From assembly GCA_023381535.1 (NCBI GenBank), contig JAMCSN010000257.1:1-8239 (forward strand): a DNA stretch of 8,239 bases, given 5' to 3'. Shown here piece after piece: positions 1 through 7,137 of this stretch. The notes below the pieces were generated by a model that worked only from the letters and a program-made list of their open reading frames with translations, did no database searches and was not told the origin of the DNA. A program made the translations under genes and the position numbers. The stretch's first letter is position 1; every line of letters begins with the position of its first letter. The stretch comes from Bacteroidota bacterium. Its GTDB lineage: Bacteria; Bacteroidota; Ignavibacteria; Ignavibacteriales; Melioribacteraceae.

Positions 1-18
1 ACAGACCGATAAATGGAA
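1..18 (+). repeat. Inverted copy of the propeller gene's early coding segment
   Basis: The bases ACAGACCGATAAATGGAA on the plus strand are identical to the minus-strand bases at 1073-1056, inside the propeller gene just after its signal peptide. Weaker similarity continues (ATTTTGA, then ACTGAT near 51-56 against ACTGATAGA in the gene). In the matching frame it encodes QTDKWK, the same residues as 21-26 of the protein. The copy starts at base 1, so it may continue outside the window. An 18-base exact match within about 8 kb is unlikely by chance. It could be a paralogue fragment, a recombination site or an assembly chimera. Confidence 0.6.
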
Positions 19-148
19 AATTTTGAAGGTGATAGTTAAGAACCTTATTGACTGATCGTAATTGGCAAAAGATATTTAGACTAGTAGTAGTGGAGTTGAA
101 GATGATCGCTTTTATCCGATATCGTCCTTGTAACATCATACAATAAAT
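1..148. other. Non-coding left edge with a propeller-gene fragment
   Basis: This stretch lies downstream of the propeller gene and contains no convincing gene. Its first 18 bases are an inverted copy of the start of that gene's mature region (listed separately). After the copy, the plus-strand frame that would encode QTDKWK runs into a TGA at 53-55. A 37-codon open frame at 36-146 has no start signal and no recognisable composition. I see no strong hairpin plus T-run that would end the minus-strand operon. Confidence 0.5.
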
Positions 149-1132
149 TCAAAGCTTAACACCATCTTCATTGTAAATACAAATACCTGAATTGTAAGTA
201 CAAAACCATTTGTTATTTTTGGAATCAATAAAAGTAGAAAATATTTGATTGTCTTTTAGGCCTGAATTTGTTTTGTTCCAGAGTTCGGAATATTTCCCAT
301 CAAATCTGACTACACCTTGAAGAAAAGAGCCAGCCCAAATTATATTTTTTTTGTCTGATGTTATTGAGTAGAAACCGTGAATTGGAATTGTAGAATTTGA
401 TTCGTTAAGAATTTTATAATTTTTCCAATCGAAAATAACAACGCTTCCAAATTTGTAACACATTAAAACTTCATCATCGACGTATGGTGCAATCCAGTAG
501 ATTGCATCTTCGTAGGTATTAATTTTCAAATCTTCTTCTGTTTTCCAAACATTGTTCTGAATAAAGATGGAGTGCCGGGCTGTGCCAATGATTTTGTTGT
601 TATGCTTATCAATATAAATCGCTGTTACTTTATTATCAGGTAATTTCGAATTGAATTTATTATAGACTTTCCACTTCCTCCCGTTGAAGATAGCCAAGCC
701 TTCAGAATAAGTGCCGACCCATAATTCATTTTTCTTGTCAATTGCCAAGCTGTAAATCCAGTTATTAGGCAATCCGGAATTTACGGTGTTGTAAATCTGC
801 CATTTTTTGCTTCCGTCAAATTTTGCAACACCACCGCCAAAAGTTCCGATTACCAGATCCCCTCTTTTATCAAACAACATACAATAGATACTGTTGTTCG
901 GTAGCTTAGAATTTTGGGTGTTGAATACGGTAAATTTTTTCCCATCGTACTTTACAAGTCCGTCATCCCAGGTACCAATCCAGTAATTACCTTTCTTATC
1001 CTGAACAACGCACCTTATTCTATCAGTAGGCAGACCATTGGTTTTGTCAAAATACTTCCATTTATCGGTCTGTGCTGAGGTGGAACCGAACAGCAAAACC
1101 AGAAGAAGCAGGATTGAAAATTTAAATTGCAT
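149..1132 (-). CDS. Secreted seven-bladed propeller repeat protein
   Basis: The product has 327 residues. Residues 1-20 form a signal peptide: a short basic start, a Leu-rich core and a cleavage site at STSA|Q. The rest is seven repeats of about 42-45 residues with the pattern W-x-x-[YF]-N-x-x-N-S-x-L-P-x-N-x-[IV]...D-K-x-[NG]-x-x-W-[IV]-G-T...G-[LV]-x-x-[FY]-[DN]-G. Approximate limits are 25-66, 67-110, 111-153, 154-195, 196-242, 243-284 and 285-327; the fifth is degenerate. These match the 'two-component regulator propeller' repeats usually found as the periplasmic sensor of hybrid histidine kinases. Here there is no Y_Y_Y domain, transmembrane helix or kinase, so the protein is a free-standing exported propeller, probably ligand- or protein-binding. 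The ATG at 1132 is chosen because it gives a complete signal peptide. It is the last gene of its operon, 23 bases after trxA. The exact role is unknown. Confidence 0.85.
   Translation of the reverse strand: MQFKFSILLLLVLLFGSTSAQTDKWKYFDKTNGLPTDRIRCVVQDKKGNYWIGTWDDGLVKYDGKKFTVFNTQNSKLPNNSIYCMLFDKRGDLVIGTFGGGVAKFDGSKKWQIYNTVNSGLPNNWIYSLAIDKKNELWVGTYSEGLAIFNGRKWKVYNKFNSKLPDNKVTAIYIDKHNNKIIGTARHSIFIQNNVWKTEEDLKINTYEDAIYWIAPYVDDEVLMCYKFGSVVIFDWKNYKILNESNSTIPIHGFYSITSDKKNIIWAGSFLQGVVRFDGKYSELWNKTNSGLKDNQIFSTFIDSKNNKWFCTYNSGICIYNEDGVKL
1056..1073 (-). repeat. Partner arm of the 18-base inverted repeat
   Basis: This is the second arm of the inverted repeat with 1-18. It lies inside the propeller gene, over codons for residues about 20-26, immediately after the predicted signal-peptide cleavage site. 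The arms are separated by about 1.04 kb, which contains nearly all of the mature propeller coding region. Confidence 0.6.
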
Positions 1133-1155
1133 CGGAAATTTAGTGACGAAAAATC

Positions 1156-1476
1156 TTAAACCAGTTTGCTGATTTTTTCAACAAACATAGATTTTGGAAC
1201 CGCTCCAATAATTGTATCTTTCACCTGACCGCCTTTCAAAAATAAAACTGTTGGAATACTTCTTACACCGTACTTGATTGCCGTTTGCTGGTTTTCGTCA
1301 ACGTCAAGTTTTCCAACTTTAACTTTTCCTTGGTATTCGTCGGCTAACTCTTCAATAATCGGCGCTATCATTCTGCATGGACCACACCAAGCAGCCCAAA
1401 AATCTATAATTACCGGAACATCGGACTTCAATACTTCAGCTTCAAAATTTCCGTCAGTAAAAGTATTTGGTTTCAT
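1156..1476 (-). CDS. trxA: Thioredoxin
   Basis: This is a 106-residue protein, the usual length of a single-domain cytoplasmic thioredoxin. The redox active site WCGPC is at residues 30-34, the buried acid is D25 (IIDFWA), the cis-proline is P75 (RSIPT) and the conserved late glycine is G91. There is no signal peptide, so it should act in the cytosol, reducing protein disulfides and being recycled by thioredoxin reductase. The ATG at 1476 is supported by a ribosome binding site (AGAGGAGT) 10 bases upstream. The gene lies 38 bases after the acyl-CoA dehydrogenase and 23 bases before the propeller gene, and is probably co-transcribed with both. Confidence 0.97.
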   Translation of the reverse strand: MKPNTFTDGNFEAEVLKSDVPVIIDFWAAWCGPCRMIAPIIEELADEYQGKVKVGKLDVDENQQTAIKYGVRSIPTVLFLKGGQVKDTIIGAVPKSMFVEKISKLV

Positions 1477-1486
1477 AATTAAGTTT

Positions 1487-1494
1487 ACTCCTCT
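1487..1494 (-). promoter_or_regulatory. Ribosome binding site of trxA
   Basis: On the minus strand this reads AGAGGAGT, a near-perfect complement of the 16S rRNA 3' end, 10 bases before the ATG at 1476. It is the strongest such site in the window. The dnaE, dut and propeller starts have none or only weak ones, so thioredoxin may be translated unusually well from the shared message. Confidence 0.75.
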
Positions 1495-1514
1495 AAATTA
1501 AATTTAATAAAATT

Positions 1515-2657
1515 TTATACGCTCCCGTTTTTCTTTAAAACTTCGCGAGCAATTATCCCTTTTTGAATTTCATTTGTTCCTTCAAAGATTCTGTTGATAC
1601 GCGAATCGCGGTAGAATCTTTCAATCGGCAGTTCGCGTGAGTAACCCATTCCGCCATGAATTTGAACGGCGAAATCGGCAATCTTATCAAGAGATTCCGA
1701 ACAGAAAAGTTTTATTATAGCCGACTGACGCGACACATCTTTCTTCAAATCATAATCAACAGCAGTACGATAGACCATCGATTCCATCGCATAAACTAAA
1801 GTAGCCATTTCCGAAAGCATGAATTGAATTGCCTGGAAATTGGATATTGTCTGGTCAAATTGTACGCGCTGCTTTGCATAACGTGCCGACATTTCCAGCA
1901 ATTCTTTTGACGCGCCCAGACATGCTGCGCCGAGACCTAATCGTCCGGCATCCAGTGTTTTCATCGCAACAATAAAACCGCGACCGTTAGTTCCAATTAA
2001 ATTTTCTTTCGGAATTCTGACGTTATCAAAAGTTATCGCGTTTGTTGTGCTTCCTTTAATTCCCATTTTCTTTTCTGGCGGACCGGCATGATATCCCGGA
2101 GTTTTTGTTTCTACAATGAATGCGCTGATGCCTTTATCCGTTCTGGCAAAAACAGAAACTATATCTGCAATTCCTCCGTTTGTAATCCAAAGTTTTTCAC
2201 CGTTGATCACCCATTCGTTACCATCGAGATGCGCACGAGTTTTTACGTTGAATGAATCCGAACCGGCTTGAGCTTCGGTTAAACAGAACGCGCCGATCTT
2301 TTCTCCTTTTGCAAGCGGCACCAGATATTTTTGTTTCTGATCTTCTGTTCCGCCAATGTAAATTACATTAGAACCGATGGATTGATGTGCGCCGATGAAC
2401 GTTGCTGTTGACATACATCCGCGTGCAATTTCTTCCTGCATTAAGCAGTAACCGATCTCACCAAATCCCCCGCCTCCATATTCTTCGGGAAATGAAACGC
2501 CAAGAAAACCAAGTTCACCAAGTTTTTGAATCAGCTCATTTGGAATTTTTTCTTCGGAGTCTATCTTTGCAGCAATAGGTTTAATTTCATTGTTAACAAA
2601 ATCGCGGGTCATATCCCGCAGCATTCTTTGTTCTTCAGAAAACGAGAATTCATTCAT
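1515..2657 (-). CDS. Acyl-CoA dehydrogenase
   Basis: This 380-residue flavoprotein has the normal length for the short/medium/branched-chain acyl-CoA dehydrogenase family. It catalyses alpha,beta-dehydrogenation of an acyl-CoA, passing electrons to an electron-transfer flavoprotein. Visible landmarks are the N-terminal helical domain (1-120), the FAD and substrate signature LTEAQAGSD (126-134), the beta domain (to about 235), the C-terminal helical domain with YAKQRVQFD (260-268), QIHGGMGYS (332-340), and RIFEGTNEIQ (356-365). E359 in the last motif is the expected catalytic base, as in SCAD/MCAD. The chain-length preference cannot be read from sequence; the butyryl-like or branched short-chain group is most likely. 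The ATG at 2657 lies 14 bases after the upstream dehydrogenase stop, so the two are translationally close and probably work on related acyl substrates. Confidence 0.95.
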   Translation of the reverse strand: MNEFSFSEEQRMLRDMTRDFVNNEIKPIAAKIDSEEKIPNELIQKLGELGFLGVSFPEEYGGGGFGEIGYCLMQEEIARGCMSTATFIGAHQSIGSNVIYIGGTEDQKQKYLVPLAKGEKIGAFCLTEAQAGSDSFNVKTRAHLDGNEWVINGEKLWITNGGIADIVSVFARTDKGISAFIVETKTPGYHAGPPEKKMGIKGSTTNAITFDNVRIPKENLIGTNGRGFIVAMKTLDAGRLGLGAACLGASKELLEMSARYAKQRVQFDQTISNFQAIQFMLSEMATLVYAMESMVYRTAVDYDLKKDVSRQSAIIKLFCSESLDKIADFAVQIHGGMGYSRELPIERFYRDSRINRIFEGTNEIQKGIIAREVLKKNGSV

Positions 2658-2671
2658 GATCTATATCCAAT

Positions 2672-3496
2672 TTATTTGTTGGGTGCGCTGGTCCTTTCCC
2701 CGATGTAGTTAACAATGTATTCGCCGCCGTCAACACCGATAACATTTCCTGAAATCCAGGAAGCTCTCTCATCGCACAAAAGAACGATTGCTTTTGCAAC
2801 TTCTTCTGGGGTGGTTAATCTGCCGGTAGGATTTTTCATCTCGGCTGCTTTAAGCATTTTGTCGAACATCGGAATTTTATTACCCGCCGGCGTATCGGTA
2901 ACACCTGCCATGATAGAATTACAAGTGATTTTCATTGGGCCAAGTTCAACGGCAAGCTGGCGAATGTGAGCCTCAAGAGCAGCTTTCGCGGCAGACACAG
3001 GCCCGTAATTTGGAATGACTGTATGAGAACCCGCGCTGGTCAAAGCAAAAATTCTTCCGCCTTCGGCAAACAAATCTCTTTGTATTAATCCTTGAGTCCA
3101 ATAAACCAATGAATGCGCCATTACGTCGAGCGTCATCGACATCTGTGCAGGTGTAACACAATCATTCGGATTTTTTCCAATGTACGGTTTCAATGTTCCG
3201 AATGCGAGCGAGTGAATAAGAACATTTACGTAAGGATGTTCTTTTGTTGTGAAGCGCTCTTTAATTTCATCAAGAGTATCGTCAATCTTTATTTGATCTG
3301 CAGCATTTATGTTGAAGAAGACGGCTTTCTGACCGTTCTTCTCGATTTTCTTAACTACGTTTTGAACAGCCTGCATTGTTGCTTGTCTATCAAGGTGAAT
3401 ACCGAATATGCTGTAACCGGCTTTGGAAAGTTCAACGGCAGAAGCGCCGCCGAAACCACTTGAAGCACCAAGAATCAGTGCCCATTTCTTTTCCAT
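2672..3496 (-). CDS. SDR-family enoyl reductase, FabL-like
   Basis: This is a 274-residue short-chain dehydrogenase/reductase. The nucleotide-binding loop is classical (GASSGFG, 10-16). The active site has the wide Y-x6-K spacing (Y164, K171; NYGPVSAAKAALE) typical of enoyl-ACP reductases rather than the usual Y-x3-K. The context IPNY resembles FabI, while the classical glycine loop, the serine (S154) where FabI has its extra tyrosine, and the tail AALEAxxRxLAVEL resemble Bacillus FabL (enoyl-ACP reductase III, NADPH-dependent). The C-terminal half carries NPTGR (222-226), SGNVIGVDGG (249-258) and a short extension. It probably reduces an enoyl thioester, either in fatty acid synthesis or in another acyl pathway, in the cytosol. 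The ATG at 3496 follows an AAAGGA-type ribosome binding site. It is first in an operon with acyl-CoA dehydrogenase. Alternative: another SDR with the same spacing. Confidence 0.8.
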   Translation of the reverse strand: MEKKWALILGASSGFGGASAVELSKAGYSIFGIHLDRQATMQAVQNVVKKIEKNGQKAVFFNINAADQIKIDDTLDEIKERFTTKEHPYVNVLIHSLAFGTLKPYIGKNPNDCVTPAQMSMTLDVMAHSLVYWTQGLIQRDLFAEGGRIFALTSAGSHTVIPNYGPVSAAKAALEAHIRQLAVELGPMKITCNSIMAGVTDTPAGNKIPMFDKMLKAAEMKNPTGRLTTPEEVAKAIVLLCDERASWISGNVIGVDGGEYIVNYIGERTSAPNK

Positions 3497-3524
3497 CTTT
3501 TTCCTTTTGTTGTTTACGGTGGCA

Positions 3525-3554
3525 CAAACTTAAGAAATCAAAAAATCAAATCAA
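3525..3554 (-). promoter_or_regulatory. Bacteroidota-type promoter of the enoyl reductase operon
   Basis: The minus strand reads TTG (3554-3552), 19 bases, then TAAGTTTG (3532-3525). This fits the Bacteroidota consensus TTG / TAnnTTTG with a normal spacer. The start of transcription would fall around 3515-3520, giving a leader of about 20-25 bases before the ATG at 3496. The spacer and -33 element are made of GATTT-like pentamer repeats, so TTG also recurs at spacings 14 and 24. Confidence 0.6.
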
Positions 3555-3560
3555 ATCAAT
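3533..3560. repeat. Imperfect AAATC/GATTT pentamer repeat
   Basis: The plus strand holds AATC repeated five times within 28 bases, the last three exactly five bases apart (AAATCAAATCAAATC-like). It overlaps the spacer and the -33 element of the promoter above. Short repeats of this kind can slip during replication and change promoter spacing. Here nothing but the repeat itself is visible. Confidence 0.55.
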
Positions 3561-3652
3561 CCGGTGTGAACAGGATACAAAGAGGTTTCGTTTATCCAAT
3601 AATTTTAACCCCGACTCAAATTAATAATTACATTGTGTGTCGGGCCGAAGGG

Positions 3653-3676
3653 CAAATTTTCTTAAAAGAAAATTTG
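3653..3676 (-). terminator. AT-rich hairpin after dnaE, possible terminator
   Basis: Perfect inverted repeat: CAAATTTTCT (3653-3662), a four-base loop, and AGAAAATTTG (3667-3676), starting two bases after the dnaE stop. No T-run follows on the minus strand (the next bases are CCCTTCGG), so it is not a textbook intrinsic terminator. It may instead protect the 3' end of the message. A looser pair, CCCGAC (3610-3615) and GTCGGG (3639-3644), lies further downstream and could contribute to termination before the next promoter. Confidence 0.4.
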
Positions 3677-3678
3677 GG

Positions 3679-6600
3679 TTAATTTGAAAAATATACTATC
3701 GATTCTTCGCCCAATAGTTTTTTTATTTTCGGAATGAAATCTGAATTCAATGCAACTTTGTAGTTTATATGAAATTCCCGCAAGTTCAATTCGTCTTTCA
3801 AACACATCGACACCGGAAGATTACCCTCATGTTCTTCCATAATTTTTTTCAACTGAGAAATTGTTTCCGGATTGTGAGTAGCTCTGTCAATCGTAATACC
3901 TAAACGCTTGGTAAGTTTTTGTTTCACTTCGTCAAGCGAATATGCTTCATCCACATGAAGTTTTACCGCATCACCTGAACTTTCCAATTTTCCCGCAACG
4001 AGTATCGTTGATTCGGGAAGAATTAATTTTTCGCACGTAGCATAAACTTTTGAAAACATAAGACATTCGCACGAACCGGAAAAATCATCTAGCTTGAAAA
4101 AAACCATCTGGTTGCCGCGTTTGTCTATCTTAGTTCTTACTTCCGTTACAACACCGCAGGCACGCACACTCTCGTTGAAATTATATGTTTCCGTTTCACC
4201 CAAATGAACTGTAGCGAATGAACGGTATTCAATTTCATATTTAGTTAAGGGGTGGTCGGTTAGATAGAATCCGAGCACTTCCCTTTCTTTTGCAAGACGG
4301 TCTTTCATTTCCCATGCTCTTGATTTCGGCAGCTCCGGTTCATGAATTCTTAACGCTTCCGAATCTCCACCGAACAAACTATCAACATTGGAATTCTGTG
4401 CCGATTGAACTTTACTTCCGAAATACAACGCTTCTTCAATGCTATCGAAATTTTGCGCGCGGGATCCGCCGCAAGAATCGAATGCGCCGGCAAGAACCAA
4501 ACCTTCCAACGCACGCTTGTTAACGGTTCTCGTATCAACGTTAGAACAAAAATCATAAATGCTCTTGAAATTTCTTCCAAGCTTAACGTGTGCGGCTTTG
4601 ATTGTTTCCACCGCATTAACACCGACATTTTTTATTGCAGACATACCGAAAACAATTTTTTTATCTTTTACGCCAAACTTGACAGAAGGATTATTGATAT
4701 CCGGCGCTAAAACTTTTATCCCGAGTTTGCGGCACTCTTCAAGCAGAGTTGTAACTTTGTCCGTGTTGCCAAATTCGTTTGAAAGGTTTGCCGCCAAAAA
4801 CTCTTCCTGGTAGTGCGCTTTAAGATATGCGGTTTGATATGCAACGATGGAATACGCTACAGCGTGACTCTTGTTGAATCCGTAGTTTGCAAATTTATCG
4901 ATTGCCTCAAAAATTTCTTCTGCAACTTTTTTATCGATATTATTTTTTACAGCGCCTTCGGTAAATTTTTCTTTCTGCTCTGCCATTGCTTTCAAATCTT
5001 TTTTACCCATTGCACGGCGCAGCAAATCGGCTTCGGCTAAACTCATTCCGGCAACTTTATTGGCTATCTGAATAACTTGTTCTTGATAAACAATGATGCC
5101 GTTAGTCTCTTTCAAAATCGGTTCGAGAACGGCATGGGGATAAACAATTTTTTTTCTGCCTTGTTTTCTAGAAATAAAATCATCGATGAACTCCATCGGA
5201 CCCGGACGGTATAATGCATTCATTGCAGCGAGGTCGTTTATAGATGTTGCTTTAAGTTTTTTCAAGTACTCGCGCATTGGGGCACTTTCAAACTGGAACA
5301 CTGCAGTTGTCTGACCGCGTCCGAACATTGCATAAGTTTTTTCATCGTCGATCGGAATGTCATCGATGTTGATATCAATTCCGCGCGTTTGTTTCACCAG
5401 ATCAATCGTGTCACGAATAATTGAAAGCGTCCGCAATCCGAGAAAATCCATTTTCAAAATTCCGGCGTCTTCCAAATCCTTCAAGTTAAATTGCGTGACT
5501 AAATCGTTTTCATTTGTAAGAGTTGCCAATGGAACGTAATCGCTAACCTCACCGGGAGTAATCACAACGCCGGCTGCATGTTTGGACGCGTTGCGGTTCA
5601 TTCCTTCGAGCACACGCGCATACTTTAATAAATTTATAATTTGAGGATCATCCGATTTTTTCACCCAATCGAGTTCCGGTACTTCAGCAAGAGCTTGGTC
5701 AAGAGTGAAAACTCTTCCAAACTTTGACGGGATCCATTTGGTAATTTTATCGACGGTTGGAATCGGAATCTGAAGAACGCGCGCAACGTCTCTTAAAACC
5801 GCGCGTGAAGAAAGCCGGTTGAAAGTTATAATCTGCGATACCGAATTTTCTCCGTACTTCTCTTTTACATAATTGATTACCTCGCCGCGTTTGTCGTCTG
5901 CAAAATCAACGTCAATATCGGGCATGGATTTACGCGCGGGATTTAAAAATCTTTCAAACAGTAAATTGTACTGAAGCGGATCTACATTTGTAATTCCAAG
6001 AACGTAAGCAACCAAACTTCCGGCAGCACTTCCGCGCCCCGGACCAACAGGAATTCCTCTTTGCTTTGCAGCATTAATAAAATCTTGAACAACAAGAAAA
6101 TATCCGGCGTAACCCATTTTATTAATTACATCCAGTTCATATTTGAATCTGTCTGATATTTCCGGCGTAACGGTTTTAAATTTTCTATGAAGGCGTTCTT
6201 CGGAAAGCTGGTTGAAATATTCTTCAAGTGTTTTAGCGTCTGAGTCTTTCGGAATCGGGAACTGCGGAAAGTGATGCCCCTTAAAATCAATTGCCAAATT
6301 TATTTTCTGTTCGATCTCAAGAGTATTTTCGATGGCTCCTTTGTAGTTCTTGAAAATCTTCTTCATCTCATCAACGGACTTGAAATAAATTTGATCCGTG
6401 CCGTAACGTAGTTGATTGTAATCAGCCGAACCGGATTTATCGCCAAGGAGAAGTAAAACGTTGTGGGGAATTGCGTGATCTTTTTCTATGTAGTGAGTAT
6501 CGTTCGTAGCAACAAGTTTTATGTCGAGTTCGCGCGCAAGTTTCGGAATCGTTTGAAGAATCGGTTTCTCAATTTCCAATCCGTGATCTTGAATTTCCAG

Positions 6601-7137
6601 ATAAAAATCATCGCCGAAAATTTCTTTCAGCTTAATGGCGGTTTGTTTCGCCTTGTTATAATCATCATTAATAATTGGTGTTGCAATGGGGCCTGCGGGA
6701 CACGCTGAAGTACAAATCAATCCATCGCTGTATCGCCGAAGAATTTCCATGTCGATTCTCGGACGGTAATAAAATCCTTCTTTGTGTCCGATCGTCGTCA
6801 TTTTCATCAAATTTTTGTAGCCTGTTTCATTCTTTGCAAGCAGCAAAAGATGATTATAGTACTTTGACTTTTTCTTGGTATAGTTCGGGTCGTCGCCTTT
6901 TCTATCGAAACGGGTTCCATCCATAACAATGTAAGCTTCCATTCCAACGAGCGGTTTTATTCCTTCCTTCTTCGCTTTCTTGTAGAATTCGTATGCGCCG
7001 TACATTACACCGTGATCGGTTAAAGCGACAGCGTGCATGTCGTTGGACTTTGCAGCGTGAATCAAATCCTCAACAGTACAAGCTCCGTCTTGTAAGCTGT
7101 AATGTGAATGGTTATGTATGTGAACAAAATCTGACAT
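3679..7137 (-). CDS. dnaE: DNA polymerase III alpha subunit
   Basis: This full-length 1152-residue DnaE is the catalytic subunit of the replicative polymerase. The N-terminal PHP domain (about 1-275) keeps all nine residues that bind metals in exonuclease-active PHP domains: H8, H10, D17, H42, E67, H96, C146, D213 and H215. The polymerase core has PVGPGRGSAAGS (363-374), the palm aspartates D409 and D411 in PDIDVDF, and the third, D564, in LKMDFLGLRTL. Finger motifs YRPGPMEF (643-650) and YGFNKSHAVAYS (752-763) follow, then a helix-hairpin-helix region (about 835-890). A degenerate clamp-binding motif, NVDSLF (917-922), precedes an OB fold (about 990-1065) and a C-terminal domain. No intein or frameshift is seen. 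The ATG at 7137 gives the canonical start FVHIHNH; no ribosome binding site is visible, because a heptamer array abuts the start. The gene follows dut by 76 bases and is probably expressed with it. Confidence 0.98.
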   Translation of the reverse strand: MSDFVHIHNHSHYSLQDGACTVEDLIHAAKSNDMHAVALTDHGVMYGAYEFYKKAKKEGIKPLVGMEAYIVMDGTRFDRKGDDPNYTKKKSKYYNHLLLLAKNETGYKNLMKMTTIGHKEGFYYRPRIDMEILRRYSDGLICTSACPAGPIATPIINDDYNKAKQTAIKLKEIFGDDFYLEIQDHGLEIEKPILQTIPKLARELDIKLVATNDTHYIEKDHAIPHNVLLLLGDKSGSADYNQLRYGTDQIYFKSVDEMKKIFKNYKGAIENTLEIEQKINLAIDFKGHHFPQFPIPKDSDAKTLEEYFNQLSEERLHRKFKTVTPEISDRFKYELDVINKMGYAGYFLVVQDFINAAKQRGIPVGPGRGSAAGSLVAYVLGITNVDPLQYNLLFERFLNPARKSMPDIDVDFADDKRGEVINYVKEKYGENSVSQIITFNRLSSRAVLRDVARVLQIPIPTVDKITKWIPSKFGRVFTLDQALAEVPELDWVKKSDDPQIINLLKYARVLEGMNRNASKHAAGVVITPGEVSDYVPLATLTNENDLVTQFNLKDLEDAGILKMDFLGLRTLSIIRDTIDLVKQTRGIDINIDDIPIDDEKTYAMFGRGQTTAVFQFESAPMREYLKKLKATSINDLAAMNALYRPGPMEFIDDFISRKQGRKKIVYPHAVLEPILKETNGIIVYQEQVIQIANKVAGMSLAEADLLRRAMGKKDLKAMAEQKEKFTEGAVKNNIDKKVAEEIFEAIDKFANYGFNKSHAVAYSIVAYQTAYLKAHYQEEFLAANLSNEFGNTDKVTTLLEECRKLGIKVLAPDINNPSVKFGVKDKKIVFGMSAIKNVGVNAVETIKAAHVKLGRNFKSIYDFCSNVDTRTVNKRALEGLVLAGAFDSCGGSRAQNFDSIEEALYFGSKVQSAQNSNVDSLFGGDSEALRIHEPELPKSRAWEMKDRLAKEREVLGFYLTDHPLTKYEIEYRSFATVHLGETETYNFNESVRACGVVTEVRTKIDKRGNQMVFFKLDDFSGSCECLMFSKVYATCEKLILPESTILVAGKLESSGDAVKLHVDEAYSLDEVKQKLTKRLGITIDRATHNPETISQLKKIMEEHEGNLPVSMCLKDELNLREFHINYKVALNSDFIPKIKKLLGEESIVYFSN

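Noticed and set aside
36..146. Short plus-strand open frame of 37 codons
   Set aside because: It has no ATG near its start, no ribosome binding site and no recognisable protein pattern; it overlaps the degraded propeller-like copy.
1274..1501. Plus-strand open frame opposite thioredoxin
   Set aside because: It is antisense to a certain thioredoxin gene and its composition is that of a reverse reading.
2973..3463. Several open frames on both strands within the enoyl reductase gene
   Set aside because: They overlap a well-supported SDR gene with intact motifs and have Cys/Arg-rich composition typical of wrong-frame translation.
1515..3496. Defence or toxin system in the four-gene operon
   Set aside because: All four products belong to metabolic, redox or secreted-repeat families with complete motifs; nothing suggests immunity or toxicity.
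4290..6926. Multiple antisense and alternate-frame open frames within dnaE
   Set aside because: dnaE is intact with all motifs; the overlapping frames lack start signals and recognisable domains.
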